A stretch of 64,000 nucleotides of DNA from Actinomycetospora cinnamomea. GTDB taxonomy: Bacteria > Actinomycetota > Actinomycetes > Mycobacteriales > Pseudonocardiaceae. The position numbers and the translations under genes are program-made. Below, piece after piece: positions 18,218 through 38,038 of the stretch; position 1 is the stretch's first letter; each line of letters opens with the position of its first letter. The notes beneath the pieces are model-generated. The model searched no databases. It was given only the letters and a program-made list of their open reading frames with translations, and was not told where the DNA came from. Where the stretch lies: contig NZ_QEKW01000005.1 in assembly GCF_003096675.1 (NCBI RefSeq), positions 284,752 to 348,751 of the forward strand. The letters are read 5' to 3'.

Positions 18218-18246
18218 TTGACGCGGAGGGCACGGGCGGTCACTCT
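18218..18246 (+). promoter_or_regulatory. Possible distal rpoB promoter
   Basis: TTGACG (18218-18223), a near-consensus -35, is followed after 17 bases by CACTCT (18241-18246), a weak -10. It could be a second promoter about 265 bp upstream of rpoB. Confidence 0.3.
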
Positions 18247-18337
18247 GTTCGCAGCGCGCGGCCCTCCGCGTCCGACCCCGGAGGTCGATCCCGCCCCAGG
18301 CGGAGTTCCCTCCCGGCGTGTCACGAGGGGGGGTCGT

Positions 18338-18367
18338 TCGACAGGTGCCACCGTGCGTGGCTAGACT
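18338..18367 (+). promoter_or_regulatory. Probable rpoBC promoter
   Basis: TCGACA (18338-18343) and TAGACT (18362-18367) are separated by 18 bases, the best sigma-70-type pair in the 407-bp rplL/mce-to-rpoB gap side. It predicts a start near 18374 and a leader of about 138 nt. The rest of the 18105-18511 gap holds the mce terminator and no gene. Confidence 0.55.
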
Positions 18368-18511
18368 GTCGGATCGCGCTGCCCTACGTCTGTCCGCCTA
18401 CCCGTGTGCCGACGCCCGGGCCGCGTCCACGCCGCCCGGCGCGCTGCGCTGCGTTCCGGGCGGTGAAGCTACTGACAGCGTTCAGACAGCGTTGTTCCGG
18501 AAGGACGCATC

Positions 18512-21991
<3,480 letters not shown>

Positions 21992-22001
21992 CGCCTCGCT
22001 G

Positions 22002-22034
22002 CCCCGGGCCGGCACCGACCGTGCCGGCCCGGGG
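22002..22034 (+). promoter_or_regulatory. Hairpin between rpoB and rpoC
   Basis: A perfect 14-bp stem (22002-22015/22021-22034) with a five-base loop begins eleven bases after the rpoB stop. It could partly terminate or mark an RNA processing or stability site that balances beta and beta-prime levels. The role is inferred. Confidence 0.5.
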
Positions 22035-22082
22035 ACTGCGGACCCTCTAGAGAATCAGCTCACCCATCCAGGGGAGAACCTT

Positions 22083-25991
<3,909 letters not shown>

Positions 25992-26016
25992 CCTGAGCCC
26001 GTAGCCAGCACGACAC

Positions 26017-26051
26017 CGGAGGGCGTCCCCGCACCGCGGGGGCGCCCTCCG
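26017..26051 (+). terminator. Terminator of the rpoBC operon
   Basis: A 16-bp stem with one G-T wobble (26017-26032/26036-26051) and a three-base loop lies 25 bases after the rpoC stop. A T-containing tail (gtcgtgtg) follows. Confidence 0.7.
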
Positions 26052-26070
26052 TCGTGTGCGGGGCGGCGCG

Positions 26071-26218
26071 CCTGGAGCGAGGGCGTCCCTGGGTGCGTGG
26101 GACGCAGCGAGGGCGTCGCTCGCTGCGACACGGGCGCGCCGGCCCGCCTGGAGTGAGGGCGTCCCTGGGTGCGTGGGACGCAGCGAGGGCGTCCCTCGCT
26201 GCGACACGGGCGCGCCGG
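26071..26218. repeat. REP-like intergenic repeat, tandem pair (locus 1)
   Basis: Two copies of a 72-bp unit (26071-26142 and 26147-26218) differ at only two positions and are spaced with a 76-bp period. Each has internal dyad symmetry built from gcgagggcgtccc and its near-complement around a gcgtgggacgcagc core. The first 52 bp of the unit's GGAGCGAGGG-type sequence aligns without gaps, at about 79% identity, to copies at 44833-44884 in another intergenic gap. It is non-coding. Confidence 0.8.
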
Positions 26219-26230
26219 GGGAGCGGCGGG

Positions 26231-26258
26231 TTGCGGGGCAGGGAGTCACCGGTATCGT
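26231..26258 (+). promoter_or_regulatory. Possible rpsL-rpsG-fusA promoter
   Basis: TTGCGG (26231-26236) and TATCGT (26253-26258) are separated by 16 bases. A second candidate -10, TACCCT at 26439-26444, lies closer to rpsL but lacks a good -35. The rest of the 653-bp rpoC-rpsL gap holds the rpoC terminator, the tandem repeats and a leader of about 380 nt without a credible gene. Confidence 0.4.
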
Positions 26259-26644
26259 GGCGCCAGTCCGGTCGGTGCGGTGACGCTCCCCGCGCCGGCA
26301 TGGCCGCCCGATCTGCGCGGCGGTCGAGGACGTCCGAGGGGCCGCGGCGCAGGACACCGACGGCGTCGCCGGACCGCCCGCGAGGCGGCGACCGGCACCC
26401 TGATCCGACCCGCTGCGACGTGCCCTCGGACAGGCGCGTACCCTGGAGTCCAGTGCCCGACGTGGTCGGGTCGCTCCGCGTGCCCCGGGTGTGCGGTGCG
26501 CCGGTCTCCCCTCGCGAGGGACGACCACGGCGCCCCCCGTGTGGCCGGTCGGTACGCCGGGGCTCGGCGTGTTCGCGACGCCGGCCCCGGGCGCGGAGCA
26601 CGAGCCCGATCGGACAGCCAGCAGAACGGAAGAAACCCCACTCG

Positions 26645-27019
26645 ATGCCCACCATCCAGCAGTTGGTCCGCCGGGGCCGCGAGGACAAGGTCGAGAAGAC
26701 CAAGACCGCGGCCCTGAAGGGGAGCCCGCAGCGCCGCGGCGTCTGCACGCGCGTCTACACCACCACGCCGAAGAAGCCGAACTCCGCGCTGCGCAAGGTC
26801 GCGCGCGTCCGGCTCTCGAACGGCATCGAGGTCACCGCCTACATCCCCGGTGAGGGCCACAACCTGCAGGAGCACTCGATCGTGCTCGTGCGTGGTGGCC
26901 GTGTGAAGGACCTCCCCGGTGTCCGTTACAAGATCATTCGCGGCGCGCTCGACACGCAGGCGGTGAAGAACCGCAAGCAGGCCCGCAGCCGCTACGGGAC
27001 GAAGAAGGACAAGAGCTGA
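26645..27019 (+). CDS. rpsL: 30S ribosomal protein S12
   Basis: S12 lies at the decoding centre and controls tRNA selection accuracy. The 124-residue product begins [15 protein letters not shown] and keeps wild-type K43 (TPKKPNS) and K88 (RVKDLPGV), the positions changed in streptomycin-resistant mutants. GGAAG lies twelve bases before the ATG. It overlaps rpsG by one base (TGATG). Confidence 0.97.
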   Translation: MPTIQQLVRRGREDKVEKTKTAALKGSPQRRGVCTRVYTTTPKKPNSALRKVARVRLSNGIEVTAYIPGEGHNLQEHSIVLVRGGRVKDLPGVRYKIIRGALDTQAVKNRKQARSRYGTKKDKS

Positions 27020-27489
27020 TGCCGCGCAAGGGACCCGCTCCGAAGCGTCCGCTCGTGGCCGACCCGGTCTACGGGTCGCCGCTCGTGACGCAGCTCGTGA
27101 ACAAGGTGCTCGTGGACGGCAAGCGCTCGCTCGCCGAGCGGATCGTCTACGGCGCCCTGGAGGGCTGCCGCGAGCGCAACGGCGCCGACCCGGTCGTCAC
27201 GCTCAAGCGCGCGCTGGACAACGTGAAGCCGGCCCTCGAGGTCCGCAGCCGCCGCGTCGGTGGCGCGACCTACCAGGTGCCGATCGAGGTCCGCGCGGGC
27301 CGCTCGACCACGCTCGGCCTGCGCTGGCTCATCACGTACTCCCGGGCGCGGCGGGAGAAGACCATGATCGAGCGGCTGACGAACGAGCTGCTCGACGCCT
27401 CGAACGGCCTGGGCGCGAGCGTCAAGCGCCGCGAGGACACTCACAAGATGGCGGAGTCGAACAAGGCGTTCGCGCACTACCGCTGGTGA
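27019..27489 (+). CDS. rpsG: 30S ribosomal protein S7
   Basis: S7 nucleates assembly of the 30S head and binds 16S rRNA near the E site. The product is the standard 156 residues, [13 protein letters not shown] to NKAFAHYRW. Its ATG overlaps the rpsL stop by one base. In E. coli S7 is the autoregulator of this operon; I see no clear S7 target here. Confidence 0.97.
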   Translation: MPRKGPAPKRPLVADPVYGSPLVTQLVNKVLVDGKRSLAERIVYGALEGCRERNGADPVVTLKRALDNVKPALEVRSRRVGGATYQVPIEVRAGRSTTLGLRWLITYSRARREKTMIERLTNELLDASNGLGASVKRREDTHKMAESNKAFAHYRW

Positions 27490-27591
27490 TCGAGCGGGGC
27501 GCCCGGGTGCGAACCACCCGGGCCCCCGGCCGATCCGAGAGAACACCCGCCGCGGGACCCGCGGCGACGAACCGACGGGAAGAGGAATCTC

Positions 27592-29675
<2,084 letters not shown>

Positions 29676-29694
<19 letters not shown>

Positions 29695-29769
29695 GCATCG
29701 AACCGAAGCGAGGAGCGGAGCGAGCCCGGAGTCGAGCCATGAGCAGAGCGAAGACGACCGGCGAGTGAG
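29676..29769. repeat. 20-bp imperfect direct repeat at the fusA 3' end
   Basis: The last fusA codons through the stop (29676-29695) recur at 29750-29769 with 18 of 20 bases identical. The 54 bases between them are rich in gcgaggagcggagcgag-type sequence. This may be a small insertion with target duplication or slipped-strand duplication. Confidence 0.5.
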
Positions 29770-29775
29770 GCGGGC

Positions 29776-29805
29776 CCGCGACCCGGGTGAACCCCCGGGT
29801 CGCGG
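29776..29805 (+). terminator. Terminator after fusA
   Basis: A perfect 12-bp stem (29776-29787/29794-29805) with a six-base loop lies 82 bases after the fusA stop and just before the tuf promoter. Confidence 0.65.
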
Positions 29806-29836
29806 ACCACGTCACGGACCGGCACGAGGCCTTCGC

Positions 29837-29842
29837 TAGCCT
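29837..29842 (+). promoter_or_regulatory. Putative tuf promoter -10 element
   Basis: TAGCCT at 29837-29842 resembles the TAG-N-CT -10 elements before rplJ, rpoB and secY. The -35 is not clear; TCACGG (29812-29817) is the best candidate with a 19-base spacer. It would give a leader of about 110 nt before tuf. Confidence 0.35.
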
Positions 29843-29957
29843 CGTGTCGGCCCTCTCGGTCCTCCGAGACACGGCAGGACCCAACCGACGAGCACCACCC
29901 GGCCCGGGCCCACGACGAGGGACGGGCAGGAGAACACAGTCCAGGAGGACGAGAGCA

Positions 29958-31151
<1,194 letters not shown>

Positions 31152-31157
31152 GGCCCG

Positions 31158-31181
31158 CGCAGGAGCAGCTGCTCCTGCGCA
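31158..31181 (+). terminator. Terminator after tuf
   Basis: A perfect 24-bp palindrome (31158-31181) begins six bases after the tuf stop and would fold into a ten-bp stem with a four-base loop. Confidence 0.65.
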
Positions 31182-31234
31182 CCCCCGGTGTGGGGCCGCC
31201 CCGGCGGCCGTGCGACACTGGAGTCCTAGCTCGC

Positions 31235-31276
31235 ACGGGGCGGCCGGCTCATGCGGTATCGAGCCGGCCGCCCCGT
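31235..31276 (+). terminator. Second strong hairpin upstream of rpsJ
   Basis: A perfect 16-bp stem (31235-31250/31261-31276) with a ten-base loop is followed by ttgtgagtgg. It is either a back-up terminator for tuf or an attenuator in the S10 leader. Which it is depends on where S10 transcription starts. Confidence 0.55.
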
Positions 31277-31591
31277 TGTGAGTGGGGTCCGAGAGCCACA
31301 CCACCGGACCCGGGTGCGCCGGCCTGGCCGGCACCCACCGTGCCGACGCCCTCGCGGGTGGCGGGACGGACACACGTTGAACAGCGCGGGGTCCGCGGGG
31401 CCGCACGAGTGCGAGAGCACGAGGCGGAGCCTGCCGACGGATTCGACACGCCCGACCGCGTGGACCGGAGACGGTCCGGCTCGGGGGGATCGAGGCCGGG
31501 CGGCACGAGCACCGGGGCGTCTCGAGAACCTGGCCAGCCGCCGGGGGGTCACACCCCCGGGCGGGACGAGAAGAGGAACGGCGAAGCCACC
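31277..31591 (+). other. S10 operon leader region
   Basis: These 315 bases before rpsJ hold no credible gene. They should contain the S10 operon promoter, but I see no convincing -35/-10 pair; ribosome-binding sequence AAGAGGAA lies at its end. In E. coli the S10 leader is the L4 target; no equivalent structure was recognised. Confidence 0.4.
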
Positions 31592-31897
31592 ATGGCGGGA
31601 CAGAAGATCCGCATCCGGCTCAAGGCCTACGACCACGAAGCGATCGACGCGTCGGCTCGCAAGATCGTCGAGACCGTGACGCGCACCGGCGCCTCGGTGG
31701 TCGGGCCCGTGCCGCTGCCGACCGAGAAGAACATCTACTGCGTCATCCGCTCGCCGCACAAGTACAAGGACTCGCGCGAGCACTTCGAGATGCGCACGCA
31801 CAAGCGACTGATCGACATCGTCGACCCGACGCCGAAGACGGTGGACGCGCTCATGCGCATCGACCTGCCGGCGAGCGTCGACGTGAACATCCAGTGA
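31592..31897 (+). CDS. rpsJ: 30S ribosomal protein S10
   Basis: S10 is a 30S head protein that also joins NusB in antitermination complexes. The product is the usual 101 residues, [20 protein letters not shown] to the end, with the conserved [19 protein letters not shown]. It is the first gene of the S10 operon. AAGAGGAA lies upstream of the ATG. Confidence 0.97.
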   Translation: MAGQKIRIRLKAYDHEAIDASARKIVETVTRTGASVVGPVPLPTEKNIYCVIRSPHKYKDSREHFEMRTHKRLIDIVDPTPKTVDALMRIDLPASVDVNIQ

Positions 31898-31905
31898 GGT
31901 CGGCA

Positions 31906-32616
31906 GTGACTACAGCGACTGCAGCGCCGGCGAAGCCGGAGCGGAAGATGAGCGGCGTCCTCGGCACCAAGGTCGGCATGACCCAGGTGTTCGACGAGGC
32001 GAACCGCGTCGTCCCGGTGACCGTGGTCAAGGCCGGGCCGTGCGTCGTGACGCAGGTCCGCACGCCCTCGGTCGACGGGTACAACGCCGTCCAGATCGCC
32101 TACGGCGCCATCGACCCGCGCAAGGTGAACAAGCCCGAGACCGGCCACTTCACCAAGGCCGGCGTGACCCCGCGGCGCCACCTCGCCGAGCTGCGCACCA
32201 GCGACGCGAGCGACTACGAGGTCGGCCAGGAGGTCACCGCCGAGGTGTTCTCCGCCGGCGCCGTCGTCGACGTCTCGGGCACCAGCAAGGGCAAGGGCAC
32301 CGCCGGTGTCATGAAGCGTCACGGCTTCGGCGGCCTCGGGGCCAGCCACGGCACGCAGCGCAAGCACCGCTCGCCGGGCGCCATCGGCGGCTGCGCGACC
32401 CCCGCGCGCGTGTTCAAGGGCCAGCGGATGGCCGGCCGGATGGGCAACGAGCGCGTGACCACCCAGAACCTGACCGTGCACGGCGTCGACGCCGACGCGG
32501 GCCTGCTGCTGATCCGCGGCGCCGTCCCCGGTCCCCGCGGCGGCCTGGTCCTCGTGACGAGCGCCAGCAAGAGGCCCCAGGAGACGACACAGTCCTCGAA
32601 GGGCGGTGAGCAGTGA
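31906..32616 (+). CDS. rplC: 50S ribosomal protein L3
   Basis: L3 starts large-subunit assembly and reaches the peptidyl-transferase centre. The 236-residue product has a short extra N-terminus ([13 protein letters not shown]) before the core [15 protein letters not shown]. The GTG at 31906 follows GAGG; a GTG at 31894 would overlap rpsJ by four bases but has no binding site. The loop with [20 protein letters not shown] is conserved. Confidence 0.94.
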   Translation: MTTATAAPAKPERKMSGVLGTKVGMTQVFDEANRVVPVTVVKAGPCVVTQVRTPSVDGYNAVQIAYGAIDPRKVNKPETGHFTKAGVTPRRHLAELRTSDASDYEVGQEVTAEVFSAGAVVDVSGTSKGKGTAGVMKRHGFGGLGASHGTQRKHRSPGAIGGCATPARVFKGQRMAGRMGNERVTTQNLTVHGVDADAGLLLIRGAVPGPRGGLVLVTSASKRPQETTQSSKGGEQ

Positions 32617-33377
32617 GCACCCCGGAGACCACGACCGCCCGGCGCAGTGGCTACTCGGCCGGTGAGGCCCGCCGCCTCGCCCGGCGCGAGGCCCACGCCG
32701 CGGCCGCCGGCGAGACGCGCAGCGTCCCCGTGCACACGCCGACCGGCGGCACGGACGGCACCGCGGAGCTCCCCGGCGAGCTCTTCGACGCGCCGGCCAA
32801 CACCGCGCTGATGCACCAGGTCGTCACCGCGCAGCTCGCGGCGGCCCGCCAGGGCACGCACGACACCAAGACGCGCGGCGAGGTCCGCGGCGGCGGCAAG
32901 AAGCCGTACCGCCAGAAGGGCACCGGCCGCGCCCGCCAGGGCTCGGTGCGCGCGCCGCAGTTCACCGGTGGAGGCACCGTCCACGGTCCGACGCCGCGGC
33001 AGTACGACCAGCGGACCCCGAAGAAGATGAAGGCGGCGGCCCTGCGCGGCGCGCTGTCCGACCGCGCCCGCCACGAGCGCATCCACGTCTTCTCCGCGCT
33101 GGTCGACGGCACCGCGCCGTCCACCAAGGGCGCGCGCACCGCGCTGGAGGGCGTCGTGGCGCCGAGCCGCGAGCACCGCCGGGTGCTGGCGGTCATCGCC
33201 CGCGACGACGAGGCGGGCCGGCGCAGCATCGCCAACCTGCCGGCGGTCCACCAGCTCACGCCGGACCAGCTCAACACCTACGACGTCCTGCGCGCCGACG
33301 ACGTGGTCTTCACGACCGCGGCGCTCGAGGCCTTCATCGCCTCCCGGACGACGGCGGGACAGGAGGCCGTCCAGTGA
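32613..33377 (+). CDS. rplD: 50S ribosomal protein L4
   Basis: L4 binds 23S rRNA and lines the exit-tunnel constriction. At 254 residues it is longer than the usual 200-225 because of an Ala/Arg/Thr-rich N-terminal extension (about 1-45). The tunnel loop segment [19 protein letters not shown] (about 90-110) is intact. GTGA overlap with rplC. Confidence 0.95.
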   Translation: MSTPETTTARRSGYSAGEARRLARREAHAAAAGETRSVPVHTPTGGTDGTAELPGELFDAPANTALMHQVVTAQLAAARQGTHDTKTRGEVRGGGKKPYRQKGTGRARQGSVRAPQFTGGGTVHGPTPRQYDQRTPKKMKAAALRGALSDRARHERIHVFSALVDGTAPSTKGARTALEGVVAPSREHRRVLAVIARDDEAGRRSIANLPAVHQLTPDQLNTYDVLRADDVVFTTAALEAFIASRTTAGQEAVQ

Positions 33378-33679
33378 TCACGGACCCGCGTGACGTCATC
33401 ATCGCGCCGGTGATCTCGGAGAAGAGCTACGGCCTTCTCGAGGAGCGCCAGTACACGTTCCTGGTGCGGCCGGACGCGAACAAGACGCAGATCAAGATCG
33501 CCGTCCAGCAGATCTTCGACGTGCAGGTGGCCAGCGTGAACACGCTGAACCGCGAGGGCAAGCGCAAGCGCTCCCGCCGCGGCTTCGGCAAGCGCAAGGA
33601 CACCAAGCGCGCCGTGGTGACCGTGACGCCCGAGAGCCGGACCATCGACGTCTTCGGCGCCCCCGGGGCAGGGAGCTGA
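33374..33679 (+). CDS. rplW: 50S ribosomal protein L23
   Basis: L23 lies at the tunnel exit and docks trigger factor and SRP. The product is 101 residues, with [20 protein letters not shown] near the N-terminus. The GTG overlaps the rplD stop by four bases; rplB follows after two bases. Confidence 0.96.
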   Translation: MITDPRDVIIAPVISEKSYGLLEERQYTFLVRPDANKTQIKIAVQQIFDVQVASVNTLNREGKRKRSRRGFGKRKDTKRAVVTVTPESRTIDVFGAPGAGS

Positions 33680-33681
33680 CC

Positions 33682-34524
33682 ATGGGAATCCGCAGGTACA
33701 AGCCGACGACCGCCGGGCGGCGCGGCGCGAGCGTCTCGGACTTCGCCGAGATCACGCGCGACCACCCCGAGAAGTCGCTGATCCGTCCGCTGCACAACAA
33801 GGGCGGCCGCAACGTCACCGGGCGCATCACCACCCGGCACCAGGGCGGGGGCCACAAGCGGGCCTACCGGGTCATCGACTTCCGTCGACACGACAAGGAC
33901 GGCGTGCCGGCCAAGGTCGCGCACATCGAGTACGACCCGAACCGCAGCGCCCGCATCGCCCTGCTGCACTACCTCGACGGCGAGAAGCGCTACATCATCG
34001 CCCCCGAGCGCCTCGGCCAGGGCGACACGGTGGAGGCCGGCCCCAAGGCCGACATCAAGCCGGGCAACAACCTGCCACTGCGCAACATCCCCACCGGCAC
34101 CGTGATCCACGCGATCGAGCTCCGCCCCGGCGGCGGCGCCAAGATCGCGCGGTCGGCCGGCGCGCGGGTGCAGCTGGTGGCCAAGGACGGCCCGTACGCG
34201 CAGCTGCGGATGCCCTCGGGCGAGATCCGCAACGTGGACGTGCGGTGCCGCGCCACCATCGGCGAGGTCGGCAACGCCGAGCACTCGAACATCAACTGGG
34301 GCAAGGCGGGCCGCAACCGCTGGCGCGGCAAGCGCCCGTCGGTGCGCGGTGTGGCCATGAACCCGGTCGACCACCCGCACGGCGGTGGTGAGGGCAAGAC
34401 CTCGGGTGGGCGCCACCCGGTCAACCCCGCCGGCACCCCCGAGGGCCGCACCCGGACCCGGAAGCCGAGCGACAGCATGATCGTGCGCCGTCGCCGCACC
34501 GGCAAGAACCGCAAGAAGCGCTGA
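33682..34524 (+). CDS. rplB: 50S ribosomal protein L2
   Basis: L2 is one of the most conserved large-subunit proteins and is needed for subunit association and peptidyl transfer. The product is 280 residues, [20 protein letters not shown] to the basic C-terminus, with the conserved [16 protein letters not shown] that holds the key histidine near the peptidyl-transferase centre. Confidence 0.97.
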   Translation: MGIRRYKPTTAGRRGASVSDFAEITRDHPEKSLIRPLHNKGGRNVTGRITTRHQGGGHKRAYRVIDFRRHDKDGVPAKVAHIEYDPNRSARIALLHYLDGEKRYIIAPERLGQGDTVEAGPKADIKPGNNLPLRNIPTGTVIHAIELRPGGGAKIARSAGARVQLVAKDGPYAQLRMPSGEIRNVDVRCRATIGEVGNAEHSNINWGKAGRNRWRGKRPSVRGVAMNPVDHPHGGGEGKTSGGRHPVNPAGTPEGRTRTRKPSDSMIVRRRRTGKNRKKR

Positions 34525-34547
34525 CGAGAGCAGGAGGGAGCGAAGCG

Positions 34548-34829
34548 ATGCCACGCAGTCTCAAGAAGGGCCCGTTCGTCGACGACCACCTGCTCAAGAA
34601 GGTGGACGCGCTCAACGAGGCCAACCGCAAGACCGTCATCCGGACCTGGTCCCGACGGTCGACGATCATCCCGGACATGATCGGCCACACGCTGGCCGTC
34701 CACGACGGGCGCAAGCACGTCCCGGTGTTCGTCTCGGAGTCCATGGTCGGGCACAAGCTCGGCGAGTTCGCCCCGACCCGCACGTTCCGCGGGCACGTCA
34801 AGGAGGACCGCCGCTCCCGTCGTCGCTGA
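34548..34829 (+). CDS. rpsS: 30S ribosomal protein S19
   Basis: S19 binds the 30S head with S13. The product is the usual 93 residues ([20 protein letters not shown]; later [18 protein letters not shown]). AGGAGGGAG lies upstream of the ATG. Confidence 0.97.
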   Translation: MPRSLKKGPFVDDHLLKKVDALNEANRKTVIRTWSRRSTIIPDMIGHTLAVHDGRKHVPVFVSESMVGHKLGEFAPTRTFRGHVKEDRRSRRR

Positions 34830-34888
34830 CGGCGCCGGGAACAGCGCGCGGCATCCGAATGGCCCGAACCAAGGAAGGTACGTCCGAA

Positions 34889-35296
34889 ATGGCTGCACCA
34901 GCCGACACCGACACGGCGCCCCGCGGCGCCGTCGCGCGGGCGCGCTACGTGCGCATGTCGCCGATGAAGGTCCGTCGCGTGGTGGACCTGGTGCGCGGCA
35001 TGCCCGTCGGCCAGGCCGCCTCGGTGCTGGAGTTCGCCCAGCTGAAGGCGGCCCGCCCGGTGGCGAAGCTCGTCGCCAGCGCGGTGGCCAACGCCGAGAA
35101 CAACGTCGACCTGGACCCCGCGGACCTCGTGATCTCGACGATCACGGTGGACGAGGGTCCGACCATGAAGCGGTTCCAGCCCCGCGCGCAGGGCCGGGCC
35201 TACCGCATCCGGAAGCGGACCAGCCACATCTTCGTCGAGGTGACCGAGGCCCCGGCGAAGGGCGGCCGTCCGCGCGCGAAGGGGAGTGGCCGCTGA
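34889..35296 (+). CDS. rplV: 50S ribosomal protein L22
   Basis: L22 helps to form the exit tunnel, and its beta-hairpin lines the wall. The 135-residue product has [20 protein letters not shown] and the hairpin segment [21 protein letters not shown] use the ATG at 34889 because AAGGAAGG (34870-34877) precedes it; an ATG at 34859 would add ten residues without a binding site. It overlaps rpsC by one base. Confidence 0.94.
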   Translation: MAAPADTDTAPRGAVARARYVRMSPMKVRRVVDLVRGMPVGQAASVLEFAQLKAARPVAKLVASAVANAENNVDLDPADLVISTITVDEGPTMKRFQPRAQGRAYRIRKRTSHIFVEVTEAPAKGGRPRAKGSGR

Positions 35297-36174
35297 TGGG
35301 CCAGAAGATCAACCCGCACGGCTTCCGCCTGGGCATCACCACGGACTGGAAGTCGCGCTGGTACGCCGACAAGCAGTATTCCGACTACGTGGCCGAGGAC
35401 GTCAAGATCCGCCGCATGCTCTCCAAGGGCATGGAGCGGGCCGGCATCTCCAAGGTCGAGATCGAGCGCACCCGTGACCGCGTGCGCGTCGACATCCACA
35501 CCGCGCGCCCGGGCATCGTCATCGGCCGCCGCGGCGCCGAGGCCGACCGCCTGCGCGGCAACCTCGAGAAGCTGACCGGCAAGCAGGTCCAGCTCAACAT
35601 CCTCGAGGTCAAGGGCGCCGAGGCCGACGCCCAGCTCGTCGCGCAGGGCGTGGCCGAGCAGCTGTCCAACCGCGTGTCGTTCCGCCGCGCGATGCGCAAG
35701 GCCATGCAGTCGGCCATGCGCAGCCCGGGCGTCAAGGGCATCCGGGTGCAGTGCTCGGGCCGGCTCGGCGGCGCGGAGATGTCGCGCTCGGAGTTCTACC
35801 GCGAGGGGCGCGTGCCGCTGCACACGCTGCGCGCGGAGATCGACTACGGCCTGTTCGAGGCCCGGACCAACTTCGGCCGCATCGGCGTGAAGGTCTGGAT
35901 CTACAAGGGCGACGTCGTGGGCGGCAAGCGCGAGTCCGAGCGTCAGGCGGCGCTCGACGCCGCGCAGCGCGACCCGCGCGGTGGCCGTGGCCGTGGCGAC
36001 CGTGACCGTCCCCGCGGCCGGCGCTCCGGCTCCTCCGGCACGACCGGGACGAGCACCGAGGCCGGGCGCGCGGCGGCGGAGCAGGCAGGGGCGGGTGCGA
36101 CCACCGGCGGTGCGCCGGCGGGCGCCGCGCCCGAGGCGACCACGCAGACAGCCACCTCACCGACGGAGTCCTGA
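35296..36174 (+). CDS. rpsC: 30S ribosomal protein S3 with a low-complexity tail
   Basis: S3 is part of the mRNA entry channel. The first 215 residues form the KH and C-terminal domains, from [20 protein letters not shown], with [19 protein letters not shown]. The remaining 75 residues form an Arg/Gly then Ala/Gly/Thr/Glu tail typical in kind of actinobacterial S3 but long (292 in total). Overlaps rplV by one base. Confidence 0.95.
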   Translation: MGQKINPHGFRLGITTDWKSRWYADKQYSDYVAEDVKIRRMLSKGMERAGISKVEIERTRDRVRVDIHTARPGIVIGRRGAEADRLRGNLEKLTGKQVQLNILEVKGAEADAQLVAQGVAEQLSNRVSFRRAMRKAMQSAMRSPGVKGIRVQCSGRLGGAEMSRSEFYREGRVPLHTLRAEIDYGLFEARTNFGRIGVKVWIYKGDVVGGKRESERQAALDAAQRDPRGGRGRGDRDRPRGRRSGSSGTTGTSTEAGRAAAEQAGAGATTGGAPAGAAPEATTQTATSPTES

Positions 36175-36177
36175 GCC

Positions 36178-36594
36178 ATGCTGATCCCGCGCAAGGTCAA
36201 GTACCGCAAGCAGCACCGGCCGGACCGGACGGGCTCCGCCAAGGGCGGCACCCAGATGTCCTTCGGTGACTACGGCATCCAGGCCCTGGAGCACGCCTAC
36301 GTCACCAACCGGCAGATCGAGTCCGCCCGTATCGCCATCACGCGGCACATCCGCCGTGGCGGCAAGGTGTGGATCAACATCTTCCCCGACCGGCCGCTGA
36401 CCAAGAAGCCGGCGGAGACCCGCATGGGTTCGGGGAAGGGCTCGCCCGAGAAGTGGGTGGCCAACGTGAAGCCGGGCCGGGTCATGTTCGAGATGAGCTA
36501 CCCCAACGAGGCCACGGCCCGCGAGGCCCTGCGCCGCGCGCAGCACAAGCTGCCGATGCGCTGCCGCATCGTGAGCCGTGAGGAGACGTTCTGA
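36178..36594 (+). CDS. rplP: 50S ribosomal protein L16
   Basis: L16 sits near the A-site tRNA elbow and the peptidyl-transferase centre. The product is 138 residues ([28 protein letters not shown]-like C-terminus, here [20 protein letters not shown]). The overlap with rpmC is one base (TGATG). Confidence 0.96.
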   Translation: MLIPRKVKYRKQHRPDRTGSAKGGTQMSFGDYGIQALEHAYVTNRQIESARIAITRHIRRGGKVWINIFPDRPLTKKPAETRMGSGKGSPEKWVANVKPGRVMFEMSYPNEATAREALRRAQHKLPMRCRIVSREETF

Positions 36595-36848
36595 TGGCCG
36601 CCGGAACCCCCGCCAGCGAGCTGCGCGAGCTCACCAGCGAGGAGCTCGTCGCCCGGGCCCGCGAGGCCAAGGCGGAGCTGTTCAACCTCCGCTTCCAGAT
36701 GGCCACCGGGCAGCTGGACAACAACCGTCGACTGCGGACCGTGCGCCACGACATCGCGCGCATCTACACGGTGATGCGCGAGCGTGAGCTCGGCCTGTCG
36801 GTCAGCCCCGATGAAGGATCTGGCGCCGACGAGGAGGGAGCGGCATGA
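36594..36848 (+). CDS. rpmC: 50S ribosomal protein L29
   Basis: L29 lies beside L23 at the tunnel exit. It has 84 residues, slightly long owing to an acidic Gly/Asp/Glu tail after residue 66; the core [20 protein letters not shown] with [19 protein letters not shown] is typical. One-base overlap with rplP and four-base overlap with rpsQ. Confidence 0.95.
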   Translation: MAAGTPASELRELTSEELVARAREAKAELFNLRFQMATGQLDNNRRLRTVRHDIARIYTVMRERELGLSVSPDEGSGADEEGAA

Positions 36849-37231
36849 GCGAGCCCCAGGAGACCACTCCGTCCAGCTCGGGGGCGTCGGCCCCGGAGCG
36901 TGACGAGGAGCAGCAGGTCCGCTCGGAGGTCAAGCAGGGCGAGAAGGCCCAGCAGACCCCGGGCGAGGCCCGCAACGACGACCGCGGCCTGCGCAAGGTC
37001 CGTGAGGGCCTGGTCGTCTCGGACAAGATGGCCAAGACCATCGTCGTGAGCCTCGAGGACCGGGTGAAGCACCCGCGCTACTCGAAGGTCATCCGGCGCA
37101 CGAAGAAGGTCAAGGCGCACGACGAGGAGAACACCGCCGGCCCCGGCGACCGCGTGCTCCTCATGGAGACCCGGCCGCTGTCGGCCACGAAGCGCTGGCG
37201 CCTCGTCGAGATCCTCGAGAAGGCCAAGTAA
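36845..37231 (+). CDS. rpsQ: 30S ribosomal protein S17 with an N-terminal extension
   Basis: S17 binds 16S rRNA in the 30S body. The 128-residue product has an acidic Ser/Glu/Gln-rich extension of about 45 residues before the OB-fold core ([20 protein letters not shown]). The family is usually 80-95 residues. ATGA overlap with rpmC. It ends the S10 operon; a hairpin region follows. Confidence 0.95.
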   Translation: MSEPQETTPSSSGASAPERDEEQQVRSEVKQGEKAQQTPGEARNDDRGLRKVREGLVVSDKMAKTIVVSLEDRVKHPRYSKVIRRTKKVKAHDEENTAGPGDRVLLMETRPLSATKRWRLVEILEKAK

Positions 37232-37238
37232 CCGACAA

Positions 37239-37270
37239 CCGGGGGGCTCCACCCCCCAACAGCCCCCCGG
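37239..37270 (+). promoter_or_regulatory. GGGGGGCT two-state hairpin upstream of rplN
   Basis: ccggggggct (37239-37248) pairs perfectly with agccccccgg (37261-37270), while the same G run can pair with the inner C run at 37252-37257. Related hairpins occur before rpmJ (45921) and rpoA (47758). It may terminate part of the S10 transcript or control rplN. Confidence 0.5.
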
Positions 37271-37306
37271 GAAGTGCGAGGACCGGCTTCGCCGGGCTGA
37301 AACCCC

Positions 37307-37325
37307 CACCGAACGACGTTCGGTG
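37307..37325 (+). promoter_or_regulatory. Palindrome next to the rplN ribosome-binding site
   Basis: caccgaacg-a-cgttcggtg is a perfect inverted repeat with nine-base arms, ending five bases before the TCAGGAG ribosome-binding site of rplN. As RNA it could occlude the site or bind a protein; as DNA it could be an operator. Confidence 0.4.
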
Positions 37326-37342
37326 ACAGGTCAGGAGAAGAA

Positions 37343-37711
37343 GTGATCCAGCAGGAGTCGCGCCTGAGGGTCGCCGACAACACCGGTGCACGGGAGATCC
37401 TGTGCATTCGCGTGCTGGGCGGGTCGTCCCGCCGGTACGCCGGTATCGGCGACGTCATCGTGGCGACGGTGAAGGAGGCCATCCCGGCCTCCGGGGTCAA
37501 GCGCGGTGACGTCGTCAAGGCCGTCGTCGTGCGCACCCGTAAGGAGAAGCGCCGGCCGGACGGTTCCTATATCAAGTTCGACGAGAACGCGGCCGTCATC
37601 ATCAAGAACGACCGTGAGCCCCGCGGGACCCGCATCTTCGGCCCGGTCGGCCGCGAGCTGCGCGACAAGAGGTTCATGCGGATCATCTCGCTCGCGCCGG
37701 AGGTGCTGTAG
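37343..37711 (+). CDS. rplN: 50S ribosomal protein L14
   Basis: L14 forms an inter-subunit bridge and is the RsfS silencing-factor binding site. The product is the standard 122 residues ([40 protein letters not shown]). The start is GTG. It is the first gene of the spc operon. Confidence 0.97.
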   Translation: MIQQESRLRVADNTGAREILCIRVLGGSSRRYAGIGDVIVATVKEAIPASGVKRGDVVKAVVVRTRKEKRRPDGSYIKFDENAAVIIKNDREPRGTRIFGPVGRELRDKRFMRIISLAPEVL

Positions 37712-37714
37712 CAG

Positions 37715-38038
37715 ATGAAGGTCAAGAAGGGCGACACGGTCGTCGTCATCGCCGGCAAGGACAAGGGCGCCAAGGGCAAGGTCATCCAGGCCTACCCCGA
37801 CCGCGAGCGCGTGCTCGTCGAGGGCGTCAACCGCATCAAGAAGCACACGGCCCAGTCGGCCAACCAGCGCGGTGCGCAGTCGGGCGGGATCGTCACCCAG
37901 GAGGCGGCCATCCACGTCTCGAACGTGATGGTCGTCGACGCCGACGGCAAGCCGACCCGCGTCGGTCACCGTGACGGCGGCGAGGGCGAGCCGAAGCGCG
38001 TGCGCATCTCGCGGCGCACGGGGAAGGACCTCTCGTGA
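37715..38038 (+). CDS. rplX: 50S ribosomal protein L24
   Basis: L24 is an early assembly protein at the tunnel exit. The product is 107 residues with the KOW motif ([20 protein letters not shown], 4-23) and [15 protein letters not shown] overlap with rplE. Confidence 0.96.
   Translation: MKVKKGDTVVVIAGKDKGAKGKVIQAYPDRERVLVEGVNRIKKHTAQSANQRGAQSGGIVTQEAAIHVSNVMVVDADGKPTRVGHRDGGEGEPKRVRISRRTGKDLS

Noticed and set aside
26054..26644. A 197-codon in-frame extension upstream of rpsL
   Set aside because: It runs through the terminator and the tandem repeats, its composition is Arg/Gly/Pro-rich, and S12 proteins start at MPTIQQL.
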